A stretch of DNA of 64,000 nt from Marasmitruncus massiliensis (GCF_900186535.1 NZ_FYDE01000005.1:348895-412894), one strand, 5' to 3'; positions 1 to 8,478 are shown, counted from the first letter of the stretch. Numbers and translations: made by a program. Notes: generated from the sequence alone by a model not told the origin.

Positions 1-1
1 G

Positions 2-688
2 GTGCAGGCGCTTCTGGAAACTCGCAGGTTGCAGATAGCGGGCACGGTTTCCTCCGCACTGCTGAAAAAGAAACTCCACTGCGGAAACTGCGGTACCCTG
101 TTCCGAAGGAAAATCGTCAATGAAAAGGTCTACTGGGCTTGCCGGAGGCATGACAGCCATAAAGACCTTTGCCCGATTTCTCAGGTACCGGAGGAACAGA
201 TTATCACGGCAATCCTCCGAATGTACCACAAGCTGAAACGGCACCGTGAGCAAATCCTGTCGCCGCTCCTAAGTCAGCTCACTGAGCTGAGAGAAAAGGA
301 ACTCCGTTCCAATCGAAAGATCAACGACATAGATAAGGAAATAGCACAGTTAACCGAGCAGAATCTCGTTCTTGTTCGACTCAAGTCGAAGGGATACGTA
401 GATTCTGCTCTTTATTTATCCCAAACCGGCGATATCGACTTCAAGCTGCGGGAACTGCGCCGTCTGCGCCGCCGCATCATGGAAACTACCGGCGAGGATG
501 GGCAGATCAAGGCCACGGAAACAATGCTGGATTATCTGGAGTCCAGCCCCGAACACTTAGGGGAGCTCACCGAGGAATTGTTTGAAGCCTTGGTGGAGAA
601 CATCACCATCTCCTCGGAAACCGAGATGAACCTCACCCTTTACAACGGGCTCACCCTGAAGGAAACCATGGAAAGGACGGTGCGGTAG
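2..688 (+). CDS. Large serine recombinase, C-terminal part (cut by left edge)
   Basis: This is the C-terminal part of a large serine recombinase; the catalytic and most of the recombinase domain lie left of the window. The visible part starts at the Q-x-LLE-x-R helix that usually precedes the zinc ribbon. It continues with a CGNCG...C zinc-binding pair (about residues 27-57), a long charged coiled coil (about 65-170) and the usual short C-terminal tail rich in Leu and Thr. It is followed after one base by a second recombinase-type gene and then a third, the arrangement seen in some clostridial integrative elements. The true start is not visible. Confidence 0.85.
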   Translation: MQALLETRRLQIAGTVSSALLKKKLHCGNCGTLFRRKIVNEKVYWACRRHDSHKDLCPISQVPEEQIITAILRMYHKLKRHREQILSPLLSQLTELREKELRSNRKINDIDKEIAQLTEQNLVLVRLKSKGYVDSALYLSQTGDIDFKLRELRRLRRRIMETTGEDGQIKATETMLDYLESSPEHLGELTEELFEALVENITISSETEMNLTLYNGLTLKETMERTVR

Positions 689-689
689 C

Positions 690-1583
690 ATGGCATGGCA
701 GAGAAAAATCCCCTTCGGCTATATGATGAAAAACGGTGAAATCCTGTGCTGCCCCACGGAGTCGGCAGCCGTCAAAGAGATTTTCAGGCTTTACTCCGAG
801 GGGGTGGCCTACAGCAAGATTGCCGATGAGATGATGCTCCGGGGCATTGCCTATCACAAGCACACCGACCAGTGGAATAAGCACATGGTCAAGCGCATCC
901 TCGAAAATGAACGTTACCTCGGAGAAAAAGAGTATCCGTCGATTATCGAATCGGAAACCTTTATGCGTATCCAGCTTATCAGGGGAGATAAAAATACCTA
1001 CACCCCATGCCCGGAGTACATCAAGCCCATCCGTGAAAAGGCGGTCTGCGGTGTGTGCGGCGGGAAGATGGCCAGGGACACAAGAGCATCAAGCAAGGTT
1101 CGCTGGTACTGCCAGACGGAAGGCTGTACCAACCGCCGCTACATAGAGGACGAGGACATCCACACCGCCCTGACAGGACGGCTGAACACACTGGCTCAGA
1201 ACCCCGACCTCTTTGTCTGGCCCTTCCCAAAGCAGGCTGGAGAGCTGACGCTGGAGGCGGCCCGCATCCAGAATGAGGTGATCCGAGAGCTGAACAAAGC
1301 GGAGCCGGGTGTAGAATACACCAAAATGCTGATACTGGCCTGCGCCGCCGAGAAATACAGCGGACTGCCCGATGATACCCCTTATCACCAAATGAAGATA
1401 TTGCGGGAGAGAATCACAGAGCGCCCGATGGACGATGAGCTCCGCAATGAAATCCTCCAAACCGCCGTACAGGAAATCCGGTTTACAGAGGTTGGCTTGG
1501 AGCTGCGGCTCATCAACGGAGAAACCCTTGAAGCGAATGGAAAGGAGATTGGACGATGCCTGCGACAGCAACAAGGAAAGTAA
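690..1583 (+). CDS. Serine-recombinase-like protein without catalytic domain
   Basis: This 297-residue protein starts directly in the 'Recombinase' DNA-binding region: a PFGY motif, a helical HTH-like segment with a YSKIADEMMLRGI core, then a WNKHMVKRILENERYLG motif. A zinc ribbon follows (CGVCG and a later C-x4-C pair, about residues 111-141) and then a helical tail. The N-terminal resolvase domain with the catalytic Ser (RVSTxxQ type motif) is absent. The start ATG lies one base after the stop of the upstream recombinase, and the 3' end overlaps the next recombinase gene by 28 bases. It probably acts as an accessory subunit of a multi-recombinase integration machine. That role is inferred from context. 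Confidence 0.8.
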   Translation: MAWQRKIPFGYMMKNGEILCCPTESAAVKEIFRLYSEGVAYSKIADEMMLRGIAYHKHTDQWNKHMVKRILENERYLGEKEYPSIIESETFMRIQLIRGDKNTYTPCPEYIKPIREKAVCGVCGGKMARDTRASSKVRWYCQTEGCTNRRYIEDEDIHTALTGRLNTLAQNPDLFVWPFPKQAGELTLEAARIQNEVIRELNKAEPGVEYTKMLILACAAEKYSGLPDDTPYHQMKILRERITERPMDDELRNEILQTAVQEIRFTEVGLELRLINGETLEANGKEIGRCLRQQQGK

Positions 1584-3175
1584 CGGTTATCCCTGCCGAT
1601 CCGATATACGCCCAAAAGGATATCCGCAAAAAAGCCCTGCGTGTGGCTCCTTACTGCCGGGTTTCCACCAGCTCCGAGGAACAGCTCGACAGCTATCAGG
1701 CGCAGATTGAATACTACACGGAAAGAATCGCCGCCCAGCCCGAATGGACCATGGTGGATATGTTCGCGGACGAGGGCAAAACCGCCACCTCCACCAAAAA
1801 GCGCAAGGATTTCCTGCGGATGATCAAAGCCTGTGAAAAAGGCAAGGTGGATCTGGTCATCACCAAATCGGTATCCCGGTTCTGCCGGAATACGCTGGAC
1901 GGCCTCGACTATGTCCGCAAGCTCAAGCGAATGGGCGTCGGGGTTTTCTTTGAAAAGGAGAATGTCAACACCCTCTACATGGACAATGAGATGATCCTCA
2001 CCTTTATGATGAGCCAGGCTCAAGCCGAGAGCGAGTCCATGAGCGGCAATATCCGCTGGGGCCACCGCAAGAACTTCAAGGACGGCAAGGTCTACTACCA
2101 CTATGCGGGATTCCTCGGCTACCGCAAGGGCGAGGACGATCTGCCGGAAATTGACCCAGAGGAAGCGGAAATCGTCCGCAGGGTTTTCTCCCGATATCTG
2201 GTCGGGCACAGCGTCGCTAAAATCATCGCTGACCTTGAGGCGGACGGCATCAAAACGGTGCGGGGCAAGGAGAAATGGAATGATGGCGTCATCCGCGGCA
2301 TGCTTAAAAACGAAAAATACATCGGGGACGCCCTGCTCCAAAAGACCTTCATCGCTGACCTTTTCACCCGCCAGTCCAAGAAGAACAACGGAGAGCTTCC
2401 CCAATATTATGTCGAGAACTGCCATCCCGCCATCATCGACAAGCTGACCTTCCAGCGGGTGCAGGAGGAAATGGCCCGCCGTTCCAGCCTGAGAAAGGTC
2501 AGCGCAAACGCTAAAACCGAGCTTGCCAAGTACAGCGGCAAGTATGTGCTGACCGAACTTTTATCCTGCGGGAACTGCGGAAGCCCCTACCGCCGTGTCA
2601 CATGGACGAGGCCGGAGGGCAAGAAAATCGTCTGGCGGTGCATCAATCGGTTGGAGAACGGCAAAAAGTTCTGCAAGGATGCCCCCACGCTGGAGGAAAG
2701 CCGCATCCACGCCGCCGTGGTCTCCGCCATGAACGAGATGTTCAGCCTGAAAACCATGAAATCTCTGCTGCAGGACAGCATCCTGTCTGCCCTTTCGGGG
2801 AACAGCGGAGAAACGAGTATCGCAGCCATCGACAGCAGACTGTCGGAGCTGCGGGCACGGCAATATGAGCTCCTCCAATTCGCCGCGTCTGTGGGGGCAG
2901 ACTCCACCCAATACGATGAGGATTTGAACGAAGTCAGCATGGAGTTTTCCGCACTGGTCTCAAAACGCAGCGAGCTGGAAAAAAACCAGCAGGGCATCGC
3001 ACAGGCAGACAAACGAGCCGAGCAGATCGCCGCTGAGCTGGACAAAGTGGACACGGGAATCACCTGCTTTGACGAGCTGACGGTGCGGCAGCTCATTGGC
3101 GCCATCAAAGTGCTGGGTGAAGATAAACTGCTTATCCGTTTCAAGGATGGAACGGAAATCGAGCAGATCATGTAA
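1556..3175 (+). CDS. Large serine recombinase (site-specific integrase/excisionase)
   Basis: This full-length 539-residue recombinase cuts and rejoins DNA through a serine nucleophile. The N-terminal resolvase domain carries YCRVSTSSEEQ (about residues 33-43, Ser being the nucleophile) and SRFCRN. It is followed by a Recombinase domain with GFLGYRKG and MLKNEKYIGD, a zinc ribbon (CGNCG...C...C, about 339-374), a coiled coil and a C-terminal tail. Its start overlaps the end of the catalytic-less homologue, so the three recombinase genes form one operon. It is the only one of the three with a visible catalytic domain here and probably drives movement of the element on the left. Confidence 0.92.
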   Translation: MPATATRKVTVIPADPIYAQKDIRKKALRVAPYCRVSTSSEEQLDSYQAQIEYYTERIAAQPEWTMVDMFADEGKTATSTKKRKDFLRMIKACEKGKVDLVITKSVSRFCRNTLDGLDYVRKLKRMGVGVFFEKENVNTLYMDNEMILTFMMSQAQAESESMSGNIRWGHRKNFKDGKVYYHYAGFLGYRKGEDDLPEIDPEEAEIVRRVFSRYLVGHSVAKIIADLEADGIKTVRGKEKWNDGVIRGMLKNEKYIGDALLQKTFIADLFTRQSKKNNGELPQYYVENCHPAIIDKLTFQRVQEEMARRSSLRKVSANAKTELAKYSGKYVLTELLSCGNCGSPYRRVTWTRPEGKKIVWRCINRLENGKKFCKDAPTLEESRIHAAVVSAMNEMFSLKTMKSLLQDSILSALSGNSGETSIAAIDSRLSELRARQYELLQFAASVGADSTQYDEDLNEVSMEFSALVSKRSELEKNQQGIAQADKRAEQIAAELDKVDTGITCFDELTVRQLIGAIKVLGEDKLLIRFKDGTEIEQIM

Positions 3176-3189
3176 CGGAGGAACCGACC

Positions 3190-3930
3190 ATGATTTATAT
3201 TATAGGAGACACCCACGGTAATTTCCGCAGATTTGAAAAGGAATACTTTCCCGCAGGGCAGAGCCTGTGCCGGGATGACTATATTATTGTCTGCGGCGAT
3301 TTTGGGATATGGGATGAAACACCCCAATCGAACCGGGATCTGGACTGGCTGAACAATCAGCCGTTCACCACGCTGTTTATAGACGGCAACCACGAAAACT
3401 TTGACCTGCTGAACCGTTTTCCGGCCATGAAATGGAAGGGCGGCGATGTCCATCAGGTGCGGGAGCATATCCTGCACCTGATGCGCGGGCAGGTCTTTGA
3501 GATCGGCGGGATGACCTTTTTTACAATGGGCGGCGCCGCCTCCCACGATATCAGCGCAGGCATACTGGAGCCGGACGATCCCGACTTCCTGTATCGCAAA
3601 CAGGTGCTGGACAGGCACAGGGCGCTGTACCGCATCAACCATATTTCATGGTGGAAAGAGGAACTGCCCTGCGATGAGGAATATGAAACGGCCCTGAAGA
3701 ATCTGGAGAACGCCGGCTGGCGTGTGGACTGCATCCTGACTCACTGCGCTCCCGACAGCATTGCGGCACAGGTGTGCCATCCCTACAAACCGGACCGTCT
3801 GACCAGCTTCTTGGAAACGGTCAAACGCCGGTGCAGCTTCGACTACTGGTTTTTCGGGCACTACCATGACAACTGCACCGTTGAGGGACAATTCATTCTG
3901 CAATGGGAGCAGATGGTGGAAATACAATGA
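3190..3930 (+). CDS. Metallophosphoesterase (calcineurin-like) cargo protein
   Basis: A calcineurin-like metallophosphoesterase of 246 residues. The metal-binding signature is complete: GDTHGN at residues 6-11, CGDFG, GNHEN, a later THCAPD and GHYHDN near the end. Such enzymes hydrolyse phosphodiesters or phosphomonoesters with two metal ions; the substrate cannot be read here. A good ribosome binding site (GGAGG) precedes the ATG, 14 bases after the recombinase stop. The next gene overlaps by ATGA, so it is co-transcribed with the mobile-element cargo. Genes of this type recur as accessory cargo in clostridial conjugative elements. Confidence 0.85.
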   Translation: MIYIIGDTHGNFRRFEKEYFPAGQSLCRDDYIIVCGDFGIWDETPQSNRDLDWLNNQPFTTLFIDGNHENFDLLNRFPAMKWKGGDVHQVREHILHLMRGQVFEIGGMTFFTMGGAASHDISAGILEPDDPDFLYRKQVLDRHRALYRINHISWWKEELPCDEEYETALKNLENAGWRVDCILTHCAPDSIAAQVCHPYKPDRLTSFLETVKRRCSFDYWFFGHYHDNCTVEGQFILQWEQMVEIQ

Positions 3931-4211
3931 GGAAACATATGGAGGGAAAGAGTACGACAAAGGAAGAAGCAATTGCCAAGGGTGAAAGCCGCTGGTACGA
4001 GGGGAAATCCCCACAGGAAATTGTGGAGTTTCAATTATATGAAGATCGGCTGTGCATGCCCCTGGAGCTTTATCGGGAAGCGGTGGAGAAAGTGCTGGGC
4101 CGGCCCGTGTTCACTCATGAGTATAAAGAACCTGAAAGGCTGATAGCCGAATATGAGGCTGTCAAGGCTGTGGACGGCAGCCAATCACAACAGGGCCATG
4201 AGATGGCCTGA
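3927..4211 (+). CDS. Small hypothetical cargo protein
   Basis: A 94-residue acidic protein whose ATG overlaps the stop of the metallophosphoesterase (ATGA), which argues for this start over an in-frame ATG 24 bases upstream. A recognisable patch reads LCMPLELYREAVEKVLGRPVFTHE. I have seen similar patches in small uncharacterised proteins of clostridial conjugative elements but cannot name the family with certainty. No signal peptide, membrane segment or catalytic motif is visible. Translation is probably coupled to the upstream gene. Confidence 0.65.
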   Translation: MRKHMEGKSTTKEEAIAKGESRWYEGKSPQEIVEFQLYEDRLCMPLELYREAVEKVLGRPVFTHEYKEPERLIAEYEAVKAVDGSQSQQGHEMA

Positions 4212-4225
4212 TAGGAGGAATCGTG

Positions 4226-4507
4226 ATGTTTATGGACCACAAGCAGGTACAACGTATCAAGGATCAATACCCGCAGGGAACCCGCATCCGTTTGATTGGA
4301 ATGGATGACCCCTATGCCCCCATTCTGCCCGGTACGGAGGGAACGGTGAATGTTGTGGATGACATTGGAACGCTTCACTGTACATTTGACAACGGGCGCA
4401 CTCTCGGCGTCATTCCAGGCGAGGACAGCTTTTCCGTGATCTCGCGTCCGGAGCAGCCTGAACTGCAGGAAAGCGAATCCGAGCAGTTCGGCATGAAGAT
4501 GGAATGA
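4226..4507 (+). CDS. DUF4314-like small protein
   Basis: A 93-residue protein with the hallmarks of the DUF4314 family: YPQGTRIRLIGMDDPYAP, then GTEGTV, VDDIGTLHCTFDNGR and a VIPGEDSF ending. The fold is probably a small beta barrel; function is unknown. A strong GGAGG site lies eight bases before this ATG; an in-frame GTG three bases upstream is less likely. Proteins of this kind are common passengers of Tn916/Tn1549-type elements, which fits the neighbours. Confidence 0.75.
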   Translation: MFMDHKQVQRIKDQYPQGTRIRLIGMDDPYAPILPGTEGTVNVVDDIGTLHCTFDNGRTLGVIPGEDSFSVISRPEQPELQESESEQFGMKME

Positions 4508-4519
4508 GGGTGAAATAAA

Positions 4520-4996
4520 ATGGAAGAAAAAGATTTGCGGGCGGTCTATATAGACCGCCTGAACGCTATGCTTCCGACAGTGGAGTTTGCAAAGCTGGAC
4601 CACTCCTGCAATTCGGACGATTTCAGCTATGCCAAAGAGATACTGAAACGGATGCATGACCTTTGCATTGAGGTATACGGCACGGACTATTTCGACGACT
4701 ACACCTATGAAATCGTTGATCTTCCCGCTGTCATTCGAGGCCGCAACACCGGCCATATCGGGTTGGGCATCGTGACCCTTGATCTGGAGTCCTCCGGCGA
4801 GCATTGGGGAACCTTCTTTCTGACGCCGAAGGGTGTCATTGAACAAGGCGGCGAAAATATCACGGCCGCAGAGTCCAAGTACCTGTCAACCGTATATATT
4901 CCTTACGAATACTGGTACACCGTCCCTGTCGAGGGGGATATTCATGTGGATTTCGACAATGTACCATGGAGGGTGCAGGATCTTCTGAACCATTGA
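4520..4996 (+). CDS. Hypothetical cargo protein
   Basis: A 158-residue soluble protein with no motif that I can tie to a known activity. It has an acidic, aromatic-rich middle (YGTDYFDDYTYE) and a beta-rich C-terminal half ending in a VPWRVQDLL segment. Its start ATG follows the previous gene by 12 bases, and the next gene follows 10 bases after its stop, so it belongs to the same cargo operon. I assign no function. Confidence 0.6.
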   Translation: MEEKDLRAVYIDRLNAMLPTVEFAKLDHSCNSDDFSYAKEILKRMHDLCIEVYGTDYFDDYTYEIVDLPAVIRGRNTGHIGLGIVTLDLESSGEHWGTFFLTPKGVIEQGGENITAAESKYLSTVYIPYEYWYTVPVEGDIHVDFDNVPWRVQDLLNH

Positions 4997-5006
4997 ACTC
5001 CGTACC

Positions 5007-5552
5007 ATGACAGACCGTGAGGGGCTTGTTATCCAGGGCTGTGGCGGTGACCTCTCGGAATGGGTAGACGGCATCAATGAACTGCTGACGCAGGAGGGCA
5101 TCCTGCAAAACGGCGATACGTTCAAAGATGTTTCCGTCTTTGAGCATAACGGCTGTACCAATCTGCTGTTTTCAATGGAAAATATGGATCTGGACATAGG
5201 AAAGCTCGCCATGTGGCGGCTGCAGAGCCATGCAACCTTTGGCGGCACCTGGCTGAGTGATTATCTCCCCAACCGGCTGGGTGTCGATATGAACGGGCCG
5301 CCTGTTCAAAAGAAAAAACCCGATTGCGCCCTCATCGGGCAGGACGGCAATATTTTCAATCTGATGGGCATCGCCGCCCGAACATTGAAGGAAAACGGAC
5401 TTGGGGATCAGGCAAAAGAAATGCGGGAGCGGATCACCGCCAGCGGCAGCTATGACAACGCGCTCTGCATCATCGGAGAATATGTCAACATCACCTCTGT
5501 CGAAGATGCCCAGGAGCAGGACTGCGGCTTTGAAATGGAGCAAAGCTACTGA
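5007..5552 (+). CDS. Hypothetical cargo protein
   Basis: A 181-residue protein without recognised catalytic motifs. The C-terminal half contains KKPDCALIGQDGNIFNLMG followed by an amphipathic helix (AARTLKENGLGDQAKEM), a patch shared by several small proteins of clostridial integrative elements. The N-terminal half looks like a separate alpha/beta domain with a GTWLSDYLPNRLG segment. The ribosome binding site is weak, which suggests translational coupling to the upstream gene. Function is unknown. Confidence 0.65.
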   Translation: MTDREGLVIQGCGGDLSEWVDGINELLTQEGILQNGDTFKDVSVFEHNGCTNLLFSMENMDLDIGKLAMWRLQSHATFGGTWLSDYLPNRLGVDMNGPPVQKKKPDCALIGQDGNIFNLMGIAARTLKENGLGDQAKEMRERITASGSYDNALCIIGEYVNITSVEDAQEQDCGFEMEQSY

Positions 5553-5570
5553 TACCCTCTTAAAATATCA

Positions 5571-5592
5571 CCGGCAGAGCTGACTCTGCCGG
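5571..5592 (+). terminator. Stem-loop after cargo operon
   Basis: A perfect nine-base inverted repeat CCGGCAGAG / CTCTGCCGG with a four-base loop lies 18 bases after the preceding stop codon. It lacks a T tract, so it may slow degradation or attenuate rather than fully terminate transcription. Confidence 0.5.
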
Positions 5593-5635
5593 GTACATAA
5601 AAACAGGCTCACAACGAGCCGGAAAGGAGAAGCCC

Positions 5636-6535
5636 ATGAAAGCACTGAAAAATGATGGTTCCCTCTATATGGAGCAGATCGCATCTGCCATAACAGCTTG
5701 CTACCAAAGCTATGACAAGCCATCCAACCAATCTCTGATGGAGCTTTATACCCTGATCGGCCGATGCATCTGCCGCCAGGGAGAAAAAGCCTTTGTCGCT
5801 CACTTGGCCGAAACCCTCGCCATCCGGTTCCCATTGCTGAAAGGCTTCTCCCTTCGCAATCTCCGCAGGATGCGTGACTTTTACCGCACCTACGCAAACG
5901 ATCCGGCTCTCATGGAAAAAGCGCAGTCTCTGAGCTGGACGCAAAACGCCGTTATACTGGAGTGCTGCGAAAGCGATGAGCAGCGCTCTTTTTATATCAG
6001 ACTTGCGGCAGCACAGAATCTTTCCAAGCTGGCCCTCATGAAAGCCATTCAGGAAAATGCCTTTGATATTTTATATAATGAAGAAAGTCCTGCTGAAAAC
6101 ACTGAACCCGATATTGCCCCTGTAAGCGATATATCGTCCAATACGGGCGTAGACACTACAGCAACCGTTGAAACGGCGTGTGCGCCGTTTGTGCCAGCGT
6201 GTGAACCGCTCCGCCAAGGAGTTGATATGCCCAGCAGAACGGGCAGCTTATCTACCGCGGTCTCCCCATGGAGAGAGGGCAACCGGCAGGCCAAACGCAA
6301 AGCAGATGATGATCCGCCTCCGCTCAGTTTCATCAATCACCATCCACCTGATTCTCCGCCTCTTGTATTATGGTTAGACAAGCTGAAACCACCGCAAAAC
6401 TTTCCGCCCGGTATGCGACCTCGAATGGAAAATCTCCGGGAGCTTTTTATAAGCGCAATAAAACAAAACACCCCCGCCAAATTGACGAGGGCAGTTTTGT
6501 GCCAGAACAACTTGTGTCTTTGCACATTATCATAA
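5636..6535 (+). CDS. DUF1016 N-terminal domain protein with unusual C-terminus
   Basis: The first about 150 residues match the DUF1016/YhcG N-terminal domain: a helical region with YTLIGRCICRQG, FPLLKGFSLRNLRRMRDFY and LSWTQNAVILE. In full-length members this is followed by a PDDEXK-type nuclease domain, which is missing. Instead the tail (about 155-300) is low-complexity, Pro/Ser rich and ends in a basic helical patch, probably a replacement after rearrangement. AAGGAG precedes the ATG. It is the last gene of the left element cargo. The tail may be out of its original frame. Confidence 0.65.
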   Translation: MKALKNDGSLYMEQIASAITACYQSYDKPSNQSLMELYTLIGRCICRQGEKAFVAHLAETLAIRFPLLKGFSLRNLRRMRDFYRTYANDPALMEKAQSLSWTQNAVILECCESDEQRSFYIRLAAAQNLSKLALMKAIQENAFDILYNEESPAENTEPDIAPVSDISSNTGVDTTATVETACAPFVPACEPLRQGVDMPSRTGSLSTAVSPWREGNRQAKRKADDDPPPLSFINHHPPDSPPLVLWLDKLKPPQNFPPGMRPRMENLRELFISAIKQNTPAKLTRAVLCQNNLCLCTLS

Positions 6536-6833
6536 TCCGCAGAGCCAGGATCGAGGCTCACCGAATACAAAGCGCCTCTCTGCATTCGACACCACAAGCA
6601 TATCTAATTTGAAAAAAGTCAATAGATTCTCCTTCGGCATAACTGCTGAACAACTACCAATAATGTTGGATAAGACCGTGAGTTGCTTATATTAGATCTT
6701 CCTGATATAATATTAAAAGTCTTTATTGGGGTCTACAGTTTTATCCTCAGAGGTAAAACTGCTGCTTGATTTTTTAACGGATCGCTATTTTTTACGGGGG
6801 GTTCGAGAAATTTTTTTTCCACGGTTTTCACAC

Positions 6834-6872
6834 AAACCCGCATGAACAGCTGATTTATGCGGGTTTTCTTTT
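6834..6872 (+). terminator. Rho-independent terminator
   Basis: The inverted repeat AAACCCGCAT / ATGCGGGTTT (6834-6843 and 6857-6866, 13-base loop) is followed by TTCTTTT. It would end rightward transcription coming from the element cargo. Confidence 0.75.
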
Positions 6873-6907
6873 GCCTTTCAGATGGTTGCTCTTTCTTTAT
6901 ATCTATC

Positions 6908-7007
6908 GTGGTGCCTGAAACTGTGGTGCCGTGGCACCACGAGAGATTTTTCAATATTCAACATATTCAGGAATTATGAATATTGTGGTGCCAAAATAGT
7001 GCCAAAA
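6908..7007. repeat. GTGGTGCC repeats near integrase (candidate arm-type or att sites)
   Basis: The word GTGGTGCC occurs directly three times (near 6909, 6925 and 6983), with an inverted copy GGCACCAC immediately after the second and a related AGTGCCAAAAC just after the third. Short direct repeats of this look commonly sit beside clostridial tyrosine integrase genes as arm-type binding sites. A close relative of the last pair occurs at 34187-34210. Function is inferred from position only. Confidence 0.45.
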
Positions 7008-7028
7008 CGTATAAAACAGCATAAAAAG

Positions 7029-7069
7029 AGAAGCGGTTGTATGAGAATTTACACTCATTTACCGCTTCT
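7029..7069. terminator. Bidirectional terminator at integrase end
   Basis: The arms AGAAGCGGT / ACCGCTTCT (7029-7037, 7061-7069) enclose a second short stem ATGAG / CTCAT. A T run follows on the plus strand and an A run precedes, so it can terminate in both directions. It overlaps the last codons of the minus-strand integrase. Confidence 0.7.
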
Positions 7070-8070
7070 TTTTGTTAGTCTGAACTTGGGAGAAGGGCCT
7101 TGTGATAAACCTCCAGAACTTTGTTTTCTTTCCAGACGGACATCCACATACTGCGCTGTGACGGCTTCAAGATTGGTTGAAATGCCAAGAGATATACCGA
7201 TTCCCTTTAGCGTATGTCCTAAGATTTCCCCCGCCGTGTAAAAGTCACCTGTCAGTTGATGCATATTCGTGGCCGCTGTATGTCGCAGGTCATGGAAACG
7301 GATGTGCGGCAAATCCAGTCGACGGATTAACTGTCCAAAATCGGAGGAAACGCTTTCTCGCCGGAAGGGTGCTCCATTTGGTTTTGCTACAACCAGGTTA
7401 TTATCATAGTATGTACCACCGCTCAAAGATGCGAGTTCTTTTTGCCTTTTCTGCAACATAAGCTGCCGCTCAAAAAACAGCCGGGCTTCCCCGGTGATGG
7501 GCAATACCCGGTCATTAGACTTGGTAGGAGCCATTTCAGTGATGGTGGTTGTGCCTGCCGGTACGCGAAACGGAAGCTGTTCCACAACGCCGAATACCTC
7601 ATTCTCCAAATCTACATTTAACCAGCGCATACCTAATATTTCGCTGATTCGTAGGCCGTACATTCCCCCAAGCATAACGAGCATTTCCCATTCCGTACCC
7701 ACTACATTTGCCATCAGCTGCTGCATCTGCGCAACTGTATAGGGATCAGGGGTCTTGCCCTGTTTGCCAAATTTCGTAATGATGTCGCGGGCAGGATTGT
7801 TCTCTATGTAGCGGTACTTCCGAGCGGCCTCCAGCGCAACACTTAAAATACGCTGGGAATACCGTACCAAGCTCTGTGACAACCCTTTTTCAAACATCTT
7901 CTGAAACATATCGTCCAGCATAGCGGGAGTAAGTTGCCGCAGCTGCACATACCCAAATTTGGAATAATATAATTGCGAATATATCCTTTGTAACTTGCAA
8001 ATGTGCTTGGCCTTAAATTTGCTTTGCCATGGTTTTCCACCCATGTTTCCATATACTCTTTCACACTCAT
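7055..8070 (-). pseudogene. Tyrosine integrase, 5'-truncated and frameshifted
   Basis: The C-terminal catalytic domain is intact: GLRISEIL (catalytic Arg), HDLRHTAA (His and Arg), GHTL and the nucleophile in TAQYVDV. The SAM-like core-binding segment (SVKEYMETWVENHGK, LRPSTFASYKGYIRNY) is in a different frame. The frame changes near 7950, between NLG and YVQLRQL. The in-frame residues before the first Met read ESK, as in full integrases, but the usual N-terminal arm-binding domain is absent because an IS3-like orfA scrap abuts here. The gene therefore suffered both a 5' replacement and a single-base indel and is probably inactive. An unfractured read of 7055-8044 alone would miss the core-binding part. 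Confidence 0.85.
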
Positions 8071-8071
8071 C

Positions 8072-8368
8072 TTACTTTCCAGTGGGGCGAAGAAAATCCC
8101 GCAAAAATTTGTTCTTCATCTGCAACTGTTTGTTTTCCTGTTCTAGCTCTTTTTGCGTTGTAAGGGGTCTTTCTCTCGGATGCCCTTTTTGTCTTGGCGC
8201 TTCTCGCCGTATATTTGCTTCTAGCCGCAATCCACTTCAACTTTGTATTGCATATCGGCTAATTTCATATTCTCGACTAAGCTCTCGTATTGGTACGCCG
8301 GTTTTATACTTTGTCACAACTTCTTCTATGCTTTGGGGATAATGCTTGTGCCCTTTCTTTCCTGACAT
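8072..8368 (-). pseudogene. IS3-family orfA-like HTH protein with in-frame stop
   Basis: Reading leftwards from the ATG at 8368 gives an HTH transposase-subunit-like protein beginning MSGKKGHKHYPQSIEEVV, with a core VPIRELSREYEISRYAIQ. Codon 44 is TGA (8237-8239) where relatives have Trp (...RYAIQ-x-W). After it the same frame continues to KELEQENKQLQMKNKFLRDFL, the leucine-zipper end typical of IS3 orfA, stopping at 8072. One point mutation TGG to TGA explains the break. No orfB follows; the scrap runs straight into the integrase remnant. Confidence 0.75.
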
Positions 8369-8370
8369 AT

Positions 8371-8413
8371 GAAAACCTCCTGTCATAGTTTATTCTACGA
8401 CAGGAGGTTTTTT
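8371..8413. terminator. Perfect hairpin AAAACCTCCTGTC / GACAGGAGGTTTT
   Basis: Thirteen-base arms with a 15-base loop (8372-8384 and 8400-8412). On the minus strand it ends transcription from the isomerase/LacI operon and at the same time holds the GACAGGAGG ribosome binding site of the orfA scrap in a stem, so read-through messages would not be translated. This is a common protective device of insertion sequences. Confidence 0.65.
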
Positions 8414-8478
8414 CATTCAATGTCCGTTTATCTTGTTGCGGTACATGGCAAAGGGGCGGTTTTTGTTCATAAAAAAGA

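Larger units (their letters stand above)
6613..7028. other. Non-coding stretch at element boundary
   Basis: I see no gene in this AT-rich stretch of about 415 bases. It holds a rho-independent terminator at 6834-6872 and, from 6908 to 7007, several copies of a GTGGTGCC / GTGCCA word close to the tyrosine integrase end, described separately as candidate integrase arm sites. A GGGGGGTTCGAGAAA patch near 6796 superficially recalls a tRNA T-loop but no tRNA can be folded around it. Confidence 0.5.

Noticed and set aside
1385-2425. Long minus-strand frame of 346 codons
   Set aside because: It lies antisense to two clear serine recombinase genes and shows no family motif; a shadow frame of GC-rich coding sequence.
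6780-6830. Possible tRNA 3' end (GGGGGGTTCGAGAAA)
   Set aside because: The T-loop-like word is not flanked by an acceptor stem or anticodon arm, and the following T run cannot pair.
6834-8413. CRISPR-like repeats in the GTGGTGCC cluster
   Set aside because: Copies are short, irregularly spaced and partly inverted; there are no regular spacers and no cas genes.
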